Shown one piece after another: positions 1 to 14,283 of a stretch of 64,000 bases of DNA (the first letter of the stretch is position 1; each line of letters begins with the position of its first letter). Source of the DNA: Sipunculus nudus (Eukaryota > Annelida > Sipuncula > Golfingiida > Sipunculidae). The notes under the pieces are model-generated. The model saw only the letters and a list, made by a program, of their open reading frames with translations, had not been told where the DNA came from and ran no database searches. The stretch covers positions 73,342,659 through 73,406,658 of the forward strand of contig CM049313.1 of assembly GCA_026874595.1 (NCBI GenBank). The letters are read 5' to 3'. The position numbers and the translations under genes are program-made.

Positions 1-3000
1 ACTCCTGTAGGACTCATCACCCAGTCCCGCAGGACCATCACACACTCCTCCTGATGTCATGAGACCAACACCCACTCCTGTATGACTCATCACCCAGTCC
101 CGCAGGACCATCACACACTCCTCCTGATGTCATGAGACCATCCCCCATTCTTGTAGGTCTCATCACCAAGTCCCGCAGTACCATCACACGTTCCTCCTGA
201 TGTCATGAGACCATCACCCACTCCTGTAGGACTCGTCACCCAGTCCCGCAGGACCATCACACATTCCTCCTAATGTCATGAGTCCATCACCCACTCCTGT
301 AGGACTCATCACTCAGTCCCGCAGGATCATCACACACTCCTTCTGATGTCATGAGTCCATCAACCACTCCTGTAGGACTCATCACATAGTCCCGCAGGAC
401 CATCACACACTCCTCCTGATATCATGAGACCATCACCCACACCTGTAGGACTCATCACCCAGTCCCGCAGGACCATCACACACTTCTCCTGATGTCATGA
501 GACCATCACCCACTCCTGTAGGACTCATCACCCAGTCCTGCAGGACCATCACACACTCCTCCTGATATCATAAGTCCATCACCCACTCATGTAGGACTCA
601 TCAACCAGTTCCGCAGGACCATCACACACTCCTCCTGACATCATGAGTCCATCACCCACTCCTGTAGGACTCATCACCCAGTCCCGCAGGACCATCAAAC
701 ACTCCTCCTGATATCATGAGTCCATTACCAACTCCTGTAGGACTCATCACCCAGTCCCGCAGGACCATCACACACTCCTCCTGACATCATGAGTCCATCA
801 CCCACTCCTGTAGGACTCATCACCCTGTCCCGCAGGACCATCACACACTTCTCCTGATGTCATGAGACCATCACCCACTCCTGTAGGACTCATCACCCAG
901 TCCCGCAGGACCATCACACATTCCTCCTGATATCATGAGTTGATCACCCACTCATGTAGGATTCATCACCCAGTCCCACAGGACCATCACACACTTCTCC
1001 TGATGTAATTAGACCATCACCCACTCCTGTAGGACTCATCACCCAGTCCCGCAGGACCATCACACACTCCTCCTGATGTCATGGGACCAACACCCACTCC
1101 TGTAGGACTCATCACCCAGTCCCGCAGGACCATCACACACTTCCTTCTGATGTCATGAGACCATCACCCACTCCTGTAGGACTCATCACCCAGTCCCGCA
1201 AGACCATCACACACTCCTCCTGATATCATGAGTCCATCACTCACTCCTGTAGGACTCATCACCCAGTCCCGCAGGACCATCACACACTTCCTCCTGATAT
1301 CATGAGTCCATCACCCACTCCTGTAGGACTCATCACCCATTCCCGCAAGACCATCACACACTCCTCCTGATTTCATGAGTCCATCACCCACTCCTGTAGG
1401 ACTCATCACCCAGTCCCGCAGGACCATCACACACTCCTCCTGATATCATGAGTCCATCACCCACTCCTGTAGGACTCATCACCCAGTCCCGCGGGACCAT
1501 CACACACTCCTCCTGATATCATGAGTCCATCACCCACTCCTGTAGGACTCATCACCCAGTCCCGCAGGACCATCACACACTTCTCCTGATGTCATGAGAC
1601 CATCACCCACTCCTGTAGGACTCATCACCCAGTCCCACAGGACCATCACACACTCCTCCTGATATCATGAGTCCAGCACCCACTCCTGTATGACTCATCA
1701 CCCAGTCCTGCAGGACCATCACACACTTCTCCTGATGTCATGAGACCATCACCCACTCCTGTAGGACTCATCACCCAGTCCCGCAGGACCATCACACACT
1801 CCTTCTGATGTCATGAGACCAACACCCACTCCTGTATGACTCATCACCCAGTCCGGCAGGACCATCACACACTTCTCCTGATGTCATGAGACCATCACCC
1901 ACTCCTGTAGGACTCATCACCCAGTCCCACAGGACCATCACACACTCCTCCTGATATATCATGAGTCCATCACCCACTCCTGTAGGACTCATCACCCAGT
2001 CCCGCAGGACCATCACACACTCCTCCTGATGTCATGAGACCAACACCCACTCCTGTAGGACTCATCACCCAGTCCCGTAGGACCATCACACACTTCTTCT
2101 GATGTCACCCACTCCTGTAGGACTCATCACCCAGTCCCGCAGGACCATCACACACTCCTCCTGATATCATGAGTCCATCACCCACAAATGTAGGACTCAT
2201 CACCCAGTCCCACAGGACCATCACACACTTCTCCTGATGTAATTAGACCATCACCCACTCCTGTAGGACTCATCACCCATTCCCGCAGGACCATCACACA
2301 CTCCTCCTGATGTCATGAGACCAACACCATCTCCTGTAGGACTCATCACCCAGTCCCGCAGGACCATCACACACTTCCTCCTGATGTCATGAGTCCATCA
2401 CCCAGTCCGGCAGGACCATCACACACTTCTCCTGATGTCATGAGACCATCACCCACTCCTGTAGGACTCATCACCCAGTCCCACAGGACCATCACACACT
2501 CCTCCTGATATCATGAGTCCAGCACCCACTCCTGTAGGACTCATCACCCAATCCTGCAGGACCATCACACACTTCTCCTGATGTCATGAGACCATCACCC
2601 ACTCCTGTAGGACTCATCACCCAGTCCCGCAGGACCATCACACATTCCTCCTGATGTCATGAGACCAACACCCACTCCTGTATGACTCATCACCCAGTCC
2701 CGCAGGACCATCACACACTTCTCCTGATGTCATGAGACCATCACCCACTCCTGTAGGACTCGTCACCCAGTCCCGACCATCTCCTGTAGGACCATCACCC
2801 ACTCCTGTAGGACTCATCACCCAGTCCCACAGGACCATCACACACTTCTCCTGATGTAATTAGACCATCACCCACTCCTGTAGGACTCATCACCCAGTCC
2901 CGCAGGACCATCACACACTCCTCCTGATATCATGAGTCCATTACCAACTCCTGTAGGACTCATCACCCAGTCCCGCAGGACCATCACACACTCCTCCTGA

Positions 3001-6000
3001 CATCATGAGTCCATCACCCACTCCTGTAGGACTCATCACCCTGTCCCGCAGGACCATCACACACTTCTCCTTAAGTCATGAGACCATCACCCACTCCTGT
3101 AGGACTCATCACCCAGTCCCGCAGGACCATCACACATTCCTCCTGATATCATGAGTTGATCACCCACTCATGTAGGATTCATCACCCAGTCCCACAGGAC
3201 CATCACACACTTCTCCTGATGTAATTAGACCATCACCCACTCCTGTAGGACTCATCACCCAGTCCCGCAGGACCATCACACACTCCTCCTGATGTCATGG
3301 GACCAACACCCACTCCTGTAGGACTCATCACCCAGTCCCGCAGGACCATCACACACTTCCTTCTGATGTCATGAGACCATCACCCACTCCTGTAGGACTC
3401 ATCACCCAGTCCCGCAAGACCATCACACACTCCTCCTGATATCATGAGTCCATCACCCACTCCTGTAGGACTCATCACCCAGTCCCGCAAGACCATCACA
3501 CACTCCTCCTGATTTCATGAGTCCATCACCCACTCCTGTAGGACTCATCACCCAGTCCCGCAGGACCATCACACACTCCTGCTGATATCATGAGTCCATC
3601 ACCCACTCCTGTAGGACTCATCACCAAGTCCCGCGGGACCATCACACACTCCTCCTGATATCATGAGTCCATCACCCACTCCTGTAGGACTCATCACCCA
3701 GTCCCGCAGGACCATCACACACTTCTCCTGATGTCATGAGACCATCACCCACTCCTGTAGGACTCATCACCCAGTCCCGCAGGACCATCACACACTCCTT
3801 CTGATGTCATGAGACCAACACCCACTCCTGTATGACTCATCACCCAGTCCGGCAGGACCATCACACACTTCTCCTGATGTCATGAGACCATCACCCACTC
3901 CTGTAGGACTCATCACCCAGTCCCACAGGACCATCACACACTCCTCCTGATATATCATGAGTCCATCACCCACTCCTGTAGGACTCATCACCCAGTCCCG
4001 CAGGACCATCACACACTCCTCCTGATGTCATGAGACCAACACCCACTCCTGTAGGACTCATCACCCAGTCCCGTAGGACCATCACACACTTCTTCTGATG
4101 TCACCCACTCCTGTAGGACTCATCACCCAGTCCCGCAGGACCATCACACACTCCTCCTGATATCATGAGTCCATCACCCACAAATGTAGGACTCATCACC
4201 CAGTCCCACAGGACCATCACACACTTCTCCTGATGTAATTAGACCATCACCCACTCCTGTAGGACTCATCACCCATTCCCGCAGGACCATCACACACTCC
4301 TCCTGATGTCATGAGACCAACACCATCTCCTGTAGGACTCATCACCCAGTCCCGCAGGACCATCACACACTTCCTCCTGATGTCATGAGTCCATCACCCA
4401 GTCCGGCAGGACCATCACACACTTCTCCTGATGTCATGAGACCATCACCCACTCCTGTAGGACTCATCACCCAGTCCCACAGGACCATCACACACTCCTC
4501 CTGATATCATGAGTCCAGCACCCACTCCTGTAGGACTCATCACCCAATCCTGCAGGACCATCACACACTTCTCCTGATGTCATGAGACCATCACCCACTC
4601 CTGTAGGACTCATCACCCAGTCCCGCAGGACCATCACACATTCCTCCTGATGTCATGAGACCAACACCCACTCCTGTATGACTCATCACCCAGTCCCGCA
4701 GGACCATCACACACTTCTCCTGATGTCATGAGACCATCACCCACTCCTGTAGGACTCGTCACCCAGTCCCGACCATCTCCTGTAGGACCATCACCCACTC
4801 CTGTAGGACTCATCACCCAGTCCCACAGGACCATCACACACTTCTCCTGATGTAATTAGACCATCACCCACTCCTGTAGGACTCATCACCCAGTCCCGCA
4901 GGACCATCACACACTCCTCCTGATATCATGAGTCCATTACCAACTCCTGTAGGACTCATCACCCAGTCCCGCAGGACCATCACACACTCCTCCTGACATC
5001 ATGAGTCCATCACCCACTCCTGTAGGACTCATCACCCTGTCCCGCAGGACCATCACACACTTCTCCTGAAGTCATGAGACCATCACCCACTCCTGTAGGA
5101 CTCATCACCCAGTCCCGCAGGACCATCACACATTCCTCCTGATATCATGAGTTGATCACCCACTCATGTAGGATTCATCACCAAGTCCCACAGGACCATC
5201 ACACACTTCTCCTGATGTAATTAGACCATCACCCACTCCTGTAGGACTCATCACCCAGTCCCGCAGGACCATCACACACTCCTCCTGATGTCATGGGACC
5301 AACACCCACTCCTGTAGGACTCATCACCCAGTCCCGCAGGACCATCACACACTTCCTTCTGATGTCATGAGACCATCACCCACTCCTGTAGGACTCATCA
5401 CCCAGTCCCGCAAGACCATCACACACTCCTCCTGATATCATGAGTCCATCACCCACTCCTGTAGGACTCATCACCCAGTCCCGCAAGACCATCACACACT
5501 CCTCCTGATTTCATGAGTCCATCACCCACTCCTGTAGGACTCATCACCCAGTCCCGCAGGACCATCACACACTCCTGCTGATATCATGAGTCCATCACCC
5601 ACTCCTGTAGGACTCATCACCAAGTCCCGCGGGACCATCACACACTCCTCCTGATATCATGAGTCCATCACCCACTCCTGTAGGACTCATCACCCAGTCC
5701 CGCAGGACCATCACACACTTCTCCTGATGTCATGAGACCATCACCCACTCCTGTAGGACTCATCACCCAGTCCCACAGGACCATCACACACTCCTCCTGA
5801 TATCATGAGTCCAGCACCCACTCCTGTAGGACTCATCACCCAGTCCTGCAGGACCATCACACACTTCTCCTGATGTCATGAGACCATCACCCACTCCTGT
5901 AGGACTCATCACCCAGTCCCGCAGGACCATCACACACTCCTCCTGATGTCATGAGACCAACACCCACTCCTGTATGACTCATCACCCAGTCCGGCAGGAC

Positions 6001-9000
6001 CATCACACACTTCTCCTGATGTCATGAGACCAACACCCACTCCTGTAGGACTCATCACCCAGTCCCACAGGACCATCACACACTCCTCCTGATATCATGA
6101 GTCCAGCACCCACTCCTGTAGGACTCATCACCTAATCCTGCAGGACCATCACACACTTCTCCTGATGTCATGAGACCATCACCCACTCCTGTAGGACTCA
6201 TCACCCAGTCCCGCAGGACCATCACACATTCCTCCTGATGTCATGAGACCAACACCCACTCCTGTATGACTCATCACCCAGTCCCGCAGGACCATCACAC
6301 ACTTCTCCTGATGTCATGAGACCATCACCCACTCCTGTAGGACTCGTCACCCAGTCCCGACCATCTCCTGTAGGACCATCACCCACTCCTGTAGGACTCA
6401 TCACCCAGTCCCACAGGACCATCACACACTTCTCCTGATGTAATTAGACCATCACCCACTCCTGTAGGACTCATCACCCAGTCCCGCAGGACCATCACAC
6501 ACTCCTCCTGATATCATGAGTCCATTACCAACTCCTGTAGGACTCATCACCCAGTCCCGCAGGACCATCACACACTCCTCCTGACATCATGAGTCCATCA
6601 CCCACTCCTGTAGGACTCATCACCCTGTCCCGCAGGACCATCACACACTTCTCCTGATGTCATGAGACCATCACCCACTCCTGTAGGACTCATCACCCAG
6701 TCCCGCAGGACCATCACACATTCCTCCTGATATCATGAGTTGATCACCCACTCATGTAGGATTCATCACCCAGTCCCACAGGACCATCACACACTTCTCC
6801 TGATGTAATTAGACCATCACCCACTCCTGTAGGACTCATCACCCAGTCCCGCAGGACCATCACACACTCCTCCTGATGTCATGGGACCAACACCCACTCC
6901 TGTAGGACTCATCACCCAGTCCCGCAGGACCATCACACACTTCCTTCTGATGTCATGAGACCATCACCCACTCCTGTAGGACTCATCACCCAGTCCCGCA
7001 AGACCATCACACACTCCTCCTGATATCATGAGTCCATCACCCACTCCTGTAGGACTCATCACCCAGTCCCGCAAGACCATCACACACTCCTCCTGATTTC
7101 ATGAGTCCATCACCCACTCCTGTAGGACTCATCACCCAGTCCCGCAGGACCATCACACACTCCTCCTGATATCATGAGTCCATCACCCACTCCTGTAGGA
7201 CTCATCACCCAGTCCCGCGGGACCATCACACACTCCTCCTGATATCATGAGTCCATCACCCACTCCTGTAGGACTCATCACCCAGTCCCGCAGGACCATC
7301 ACACACTTCTCCTGATGTCATGAGACCATCACCCACTCCTGTAGGACTCATCACCCAGTCCCACAGGACCATCACACACTCCTCCTGATATCATGAGTCC
7401 AGCACCCACTCCTGTAGGACTCATCACCCAGTCCTGCAGGACCATCACACACTTCTCCTGATGTCATGAGACCATCACCCACTCCTGTAGGTCTCATCAC
7501 CCAGTCCCGCAGGACCATCACACACTCCTCCTGATGTCATGAGACCAACACCCACTCCTGTATGACTCATCACCCAGTCCGGCAGGACCATCACACACTT
7601 CTCCTGATGTCATGAGACCATCACCCACTCCTGTAGGACTCATCACCCAGTCCCACAGGACCATCACACACTCCTCCTGATATATCATGAGTCCATCACC
7701 CACTCCTGTAGGACTCATCACCCAGTCCCGCAGGACCATCACACACTCCTCCTGATGTCATGAGACCAACACCCACTCCTGTAGGACTCATCACCCAGTC
7801 CCGTAGGACCATCACACACTTCTTCTGATGTCACCCACTCCTGTAGGACTCATCACCCAGTCCCGCAGGACCATCACACACTCCTCCTGATATCATGAGT
7901 CCATCACCCACAAATGTAGGACTCATCACCCAGTCCCACAGGACCATCACACACTTCTCCTGATGTAATTAGACCATCACCCACTCCTGTAGGACTCATC
8001 ACCCATTCCCGCAGGACCATCACACACTCCTCCTGATGTCATGAGACCAACACCATCTCCTGTAGGACTCATCACCCAGTCCCGCAGGACCATCACACAC
8101 TTCCTCCTGATGTCATGAGTCCATCACCCAGTCCGGCAGGACCATCACACACTTCTCCTGATGTCATGAGACCATCACCCACTCCTGTAGGACTCATCAC
8201 CCAGTCCCACAGGACCATCACACACTCCTCCTGATATCATGAGTCCAGCACCCACTCCTGTAGGACTCATCACCCAATCCTGCAGGACCATCACACACTT
8301 CTCCTGATGTCATGAGACCATCACCCACTCCTGTAGGACTCATCACCCAGTCCCGCAGGACCATCACACATTCCTCCTGATGTCATGAGACCAACACCCA
8401 CTCCTGTATGACTCATCACCCAGTCCCGCAGGACCATCACACACTTCTCCTGATGTCATGAGACCATCACCCACTCCTGTAGGACTCGTCACCCAGTCCC
8501 GACCATCTCCTGTAGGACCATCACCCACTCCTGTAGGACTCATCACCCAGTCCCACAGGACCATCACACACTTCTCCTGATGTAATTAGACCATCACCCA
8601 CTCCTGTAGGACTCATCACCCAGTCCCGCAGGACCATCACACACTCCTCCTGATATCATGAGTCCATTACCAACTCCTGTAGGACTCATCACCCAGTCCC
8701 GCAGGACCATCACACACTCCTCCTGACATCATGAGTCCATCACCCACTCCTGTAGGACTCATCACCCTGTCCCGCAGGACCATCACACACTTCTCCTGAA
8801 GTCATGAGACCATCACCCACTCCTGTAGGACTCATCACCCAGTCCCGCAGGACCATCACACATTCCTCCTGATATCATGAGTTGATCACCCACTCATGTA
8901 GGATTCATCACCAAGTCCCACAGGACCATCACACACTTCTCCTGATGTAATTAGACCATCACCCACTCCTGTAGGACTCATCACCCAGTCCCGCAGGACC

Positions 9001-12000
9001 ATCACACACTCCTCCTGATGTCATGGGACCAACACCCACTCCTGTAGGACTCATCACCCAGTCCCGCAGGACCATCACACACTTCCTTCTGATGTCATGA
9101 GACCATCACCCACTCCTGTAGGACTCATCACCCAGTCCCGCAAGACCATCACACACTCCTCCTGATATCATGAGTCCATCACCCACTCCTGTAGGACTCA
9201 TCACCCAGTCCCGCAAGACCATCACACACTCCTCCTGATTTCATGAGTCCATCACCCACTCCTGTAGGACTCATCACCCAGTCCCGCAGGACCATCACAC
9301 ACTCCTGCTGATATCATGAGTCCATCACCCACTCCTGTAGGACTCATCACCAAGTCCCGCGGGACCATCACACACTCCTCCTGATATCATGAGTCCATCA
9401 CCCACTCCTGTAGGACTCATCACCCAGTCCCGCAGGACCATCACACACTTCTCCTGATGTCATGAGACCATCACCCACTCCTGTAGGACTCATCACCCAG
9501 TCCCACAGGACCATCACACACTCCTCCTGATATCATGAGTCCAGCACCCACTCCTGTAGGACTCATCACCCAGTCCTGCAGGACCATCACACACTTCTCC
9601 TGATGTCATGAGACCATCACCCACTCCTGTAGGACTCATCACCCAGTCCCGCAGGACCATCACACACTCCTCCTGATGTCATGAGACCAACACCCACTCC
9701 TGTATGACTCATCACCCAGTCCGGCAGGACCATCACACACTTCTCCTGATGTCATGAGACCAACACCCACTCCTGTAGGACTCATCACCCAGTCCCACAG
9801 GACCATCACACACTCCTCCTGATATCATGAGTCCAGCACCCACTCCTGTAGGACTCATCACCTAATCCTGCAGGACCATCACACACTTCTCCTGATGTCA
9901 TGAGACCATCACCCACTCCTGTAGGACTCATCACCCAGTCCCGCAGGACCATCACACATTCCTCCTGATGTCATGAGACCAACACCCACTCCTGTATGAC
10001 TCATCACCCAGTCCCGCAGGACCATCACACACTTCTCCTGATGTCATGAGACCATCACCCACTCCTGTAGGACTCGTCACCCAGTCCCGACCATCTCCTG
10101 TAGGACCATCACCCACTCCTGTAGGACTCATCACCCAGTCCCACAGGACCATCACACACTTCTCCTGATGTAATTAGACCATCACCCACTCCTGTAGGAC
10201 TCATCACCCAGTCCCGCAGGACCATCACACACTCCTCCTGATATCATGAGTCCATTACCAACTCCTGTAGGACTCATCACCCAGTCCCGCAGGACCATCA
10301 CACACTCCTCCTGACATCATGAGTCCATCACCCACTCCTGTAGGACTCATCACCCTGTCCCGCAGGACCATCACACACTTCTCCTGATGTCATGAGACCA
10401 TCACCCACTCCTGTAGGACTCATCACCCAGTCCCGCAGGACCATCACACATTCCTCCTGATATCATGAGTTGATCACCCACTCATGTAGGATTCATCACC
10501 CAGTCCCACAGGACCATCACACACTTCTCCTGATGTAATTAGACCATCACCCACTCCTGTAGGACTCATCACCCAGTCCCGCAGGACCATCACACACTCC
10601 TCCTGATGTCATGGGACCAACACCCACTCCTGTAGGACTCATCACCCAGTCCCGCAGGACCATCACACACTTCCTTCTGATGTCATGAGACCATCACCCA
10701 CTCCTGTAGGACTCATCACCCAGTCCCGCAAGACCATCACACACTCCTCCTGATATCATGAGTCCATCACCCACTCCTGTAGGACTCATCACCCAGTCCC
10801 GCAAGACCATCACACACTCCTCCTGATTTCATGAGTCCATCACCCACTCCTGTAGGACTCATCACCCAGTCCCGCAGGACCATCACACACTCCTCCTGAT
10901 ATCATGAGTCCATCACCCACTCCTGTAGGACTCATCACCCAGTCCCGCGGGACCATCACACACTCCTCCTGATATCATGAGTCCATCACCCACTCCTGTA
11001 GGACTCATCACCCAGTCCCGCAGGACCATCACACACTTCTCCTGATGTCATGAGACCATCACCCACTCCTGTAGGACTCATCACCCAGTCCCACAGGACC
11101 ATCACACACTCCTCCTGATATCATGAGTCCAGCACCCACTCCTGTAGGACTCATCACCCAGTCCTGCAGGACCATCACACACTTCTCCTGATGTCATGAG
11201 ACCATCACCCACTCCTGTAGGTCTCATCACCCAGTCCCGCAGGACCATCACACACTCCTCCTGATGTCATGAGACCAACACCCACTCCTGTATGACTCAT
11301 CACCCAGTCCGGCAGGACCATCACACACTTCTCCTGATGTCATGAGACCATCACCCACTCCTGTAGGACTCATCACCCAGTCCAGCAGGACCATCACACA
11401 CTCCTCCTGATATATCATGAGTCCATCACCCACTCCTGTAGGACTCATCACCCAGTCCCGCAGGACCATCACACACTCCTCCTGATGTCATGAGACCAAC
11501 ACCCACTCCTGTAGGACTCATCACCCAGTCCCGCAGGACCATCACACACTTCTCCTGATGTCACCCACTCCTGTAGGACTCATCACCCAGTCCCGCAGGA
11601 CCATCACACACTCCTCCTGATATCATGAGTCCATCACCCACTCATGTAGGACTCATCACCCAGTCCCACAGGACCATCACACACTTCTCCTGATGTAATT
11701 AGACCATCACCCACTCCTGTAGGACTCATCACCCATTCCCGCAGGACCATCACACACTCCTCCTGATGTCATGAGACCAACACCATCTCCTGTAGGACTC
11801 ATCACCCAGTCCCGCAGGACCATCACACACTTCCTCCTGATGTCATGAGTCCATCACCCACTCCTGTAGGACTCATCACCCAGTCCTGTAAGACCATCAC
11901 ACACTCCTCCTGATTTCATGAGTCCATCACCCACTCCTGTAGGACTCATCACCCAGTCCCGCAGGACCATCACACACTCCTCCTGATATCATGAGTCCAT

Positions 12001-13452
12001 CACCCACTCCTGTAGGACTCATCACCCAGTCCCGCGGGACCATCACACACTCCTCCTGATATCATGAGTCCATCACCCACTCCTGTAACACTCATCACCC
12101 AGTCCGGCAGGACCATCACACACTTCTCCTGATGTCATGAGACCATCACCCACTCCTGTAGGACTCATCACCCAGTCCCACAGGACCATCACACACTCCT
12201 CCTGATATCATGAGTCCAGCACCCACTCCTGTAGGACTCATCACCCAGTCCTGCAGGACCATCACACACTTCTCCTGATGTCATGAGACCATCACCCACT
12301 CCTGTAGGACTCATCACCCAGTCCCGCAGGACCATCACACATTCCTCCTGATGTCATGAGACCAACACCCACTCCTGTATGACTCATCACCCAGTCCCGC
12401 AGGACCATCACACACTTCTCCTGATGTCATGAGACCATCACCCACTCCTGTAGGACTCATCACCCAGTCCCACAGGACCATCACACACTCCTCCTGATAT
12501 ATCATGAGTCCATCACCCACTCCTGTAGGACTCATCACCCAGTCCCGCAGGACCATCACACAGTTCTCCTGATGTCATGAGACCATCACCCACTCCTGTA
12601 GGACTCATTACCCAGTCCCACAGGACCATCATACACTCCTCCTGATATCATGAGACCATCACCCACTCCTGTAGGACTTAACACAGAGTACCGCAGGACC
12701 ATCACACACTCCTCCTGATGTCATGAGACCATCCCCCATTCTTGTGGGTCACATCACCCAGTCCCGCAGTACCATCACACGTTCCTCCTGATGTCATGAG
12801 ACCATCACCCACTCCTGTAGGACTCGTCACCCAGTCCCGACCATCTCCTGTAGGACCATCACCCACTCCTGTAGGACTCATCACCCAGTCCCGCAGGACC
12901 ATCACACACTCCTCCTGATATCATGAGTCCATCACCCACTCATGTAGGACTCATCACCCAGTCCCACAGGACCATCACACACTTCTCCTGATGTAATTAG
13001 ACCATCACCCACTCCTGTAGGACTCATCACCCAGTCCCGCAGGACCATCAGACACTCCTCCTGATGTCATGAGACCATCACCCACTTCTGTAGGACTAAT
13101 TACTCTGTTCTGCATGACCATCACTCACTCCTCCTAACGTCATGAGACCATCACCCCTTCCTGTAGGACTCATCACCCAGTCCTGCAGGACCATCACACA
13201 CTCCTCCTAATATCATGAGACCATCACCCACTCCTCTAGGACTCATCACCCAGTCCCGCAGGACCATCACACACTTCTCCTGATGTCATGAGACCATCAC
13301 CCACTCCTGTAGGACTCATCACCCAGTCCCGCAGGACCATCACACACTCCTCCTGATATCATGAGTCCATCACCCACTCATGTAGGACTCATCACCCAGT
13401 CCCACAGGACCATCACACACTTCTCCTGATGTAATTAGACCATCACCATCTC
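1..13452. repeat. Satellite array, 73 bp monomer
   Basis: Head-to-tail monomers of about 73 bp fill this stretch, roughly 184 copies, and continue past the left window edge. Each monomer looks like three related sub-units, each opening TCCTG, TCCCG or TCCTC and ending in a CATCACcCA-type tail (about 22, 21 and 30 bp), so the 73-mer probably arose by triplication of a shorter unit. Common variants are CCCGCAGG/CCCACAGG/CCTGCAGG and TGATGTCA/TGACATCA/TGATATCA. Some units are shortened, for example 2106 and 2399. Monomers diverge more in the last 800 bp (12640-13452), as expected at an array edge. The reverse-strand ORFs of 67-74 codons recur only because the array repeats; 73 is not a multiple of 3. 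No centromeric or other role can be shown from sequence alone. Confidence 0.97.
3788..11247. repeat. Higher-order repeat of 3.73 kb in the 73 bp satellite
   Basis: The same run of variant monomers recurs at exactly 3730 bp: landmark blocks start at 3788, 7518 and 11248, others at 4634 and 8364, and at 6222 and 9952. Two full periods are therefore present (3788-7517 and 7518-11247). Inside a period there are partial internal duplications of 1588 and 2142 bp, and a related 1996 bp offset links 1792 to 3788 and 2638 to 4634. Landmarks include a two-base insertion (tatatca in place of tatca) and a fused unit reading cccgaccatctcc. The copies look nearly identical, which implies recent duplication of long segments by unequal exchange or replication slippage. 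Confidence 0.9.
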
Positions 13453-13641
13453 CTTTTCGGAAAGTAAAGAGTAAATCCTGCAGATAGATAAAATTAGTTA
13501 TCGTTTTATTTCATCATTTAATAAAGTGTATGTGAAAAAATGGCAGTCTTCATTTTATAACTTTTGATTTATATTTATTTTTACATGGAATGCTACCTGA
13601 AGGTGAATGTTGATAAAACTAAAGTTGTTGTGTTTAGAAAC

Positions 13642-13663
13642 GGGGGGGGGGGGGGGGGGGGGG
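13642..13663. repeat. Poly-G tract, 22 G
   Basis: An uninterrupted run of 22 G inside the LINE remnant, where related elements code for a few ordinary residues after a Gly-Gly pair. It looks like a short G run that expanded. Runs this long are also prone to sequencing and assembly length errors. Confidence 0.95.
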
Positions 13664-14083
13664 CATTAAAGAAATATGAAAAGGTAGAAAGTTCGAGGAG
13701 GTCAGTAGTTATAGGTGCTTGGGAGGGGTATTTACTTCTGGTCTGAAATGGGTAGAAATGGATAAAACATCTAGTGTGTCAAGCAAATAAAACTGTTTTA
13801 ATTATAAGAAAATTAATTTCTGAGAATGAATATATAACTGCAAAAGAATTATTCTCTCTGTTTGATAAGATGGTTGTACCTAAACTTTCATATGGCAGTG
13901 AATTATGGGGTTACAAAAAAACAAGATTAAATTGAACGGGTCCACAATAAATTTTGTGAATACATACTCTTCTTCGACGGATGCTGCTGCGCTTGGTGGG
14001 TGTGGAAAATTTTCTCTGTAAATCAGATTTATATTAAATTTTTTTCTTATTGGGTTAAATTAACAAGAATGTAAGATTATAGG

Positions 14084-14283
14084 CAGAAGCGGATCCAGGG
14101 GGGGGGTCCAGGGGGTCCGGACCCCCCCTTTTTCACCCGAAGCAACCTTTTTTAAGGGGTTTTAGACGTAATTTTGAGGCCTGGACCCCCCTTTTCCAGA
14201 CCTAATGACCTTTTTTTTTTAGGATTTTCATTAGTCCTCCATGGTTGGACCCCCCCTTTTCCTAAATCCTGGATCCGCCCCTG
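14084..14283. mobile_element. MITE of about 200 bp with GCGGATCCAGG termini (copy 1)
   Basis: The element begins CAGAAGCGGATCCAGG and ends CCTGGATCCGCCCCTG, an imperfect terminal inverted repeat of about 16 bp. It is bounded by the 5 bp direct repeat ATAGG (14079-14083 and 14284-14288), which fits a target-site duplication. The interior has three GGACCCCCC(T)TTT blocks alternating with T-rich sequence and no coding capacity. It sits inside the LINE remnant and so inserted after it. A second copy is at 24262-24376. Confidence 0.75.

Noticed and set aside
1792-12905. Repeated reverse-strand ORFs of 67-74 codons (MMVL..DWVMSPTGVGDG) in the satellite
   Set aside because: They recur at the higher-order repeat spacing, the 73 bp unit is not a multiple of 3, and frames break at every indel. 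They are by-products of repetition.
13564-13746. 60-codon ORF with a poly-Gly stretch
   Set aside because: It is the LINE remnant read through an expanded G run, not a separate glycine-rich protein.
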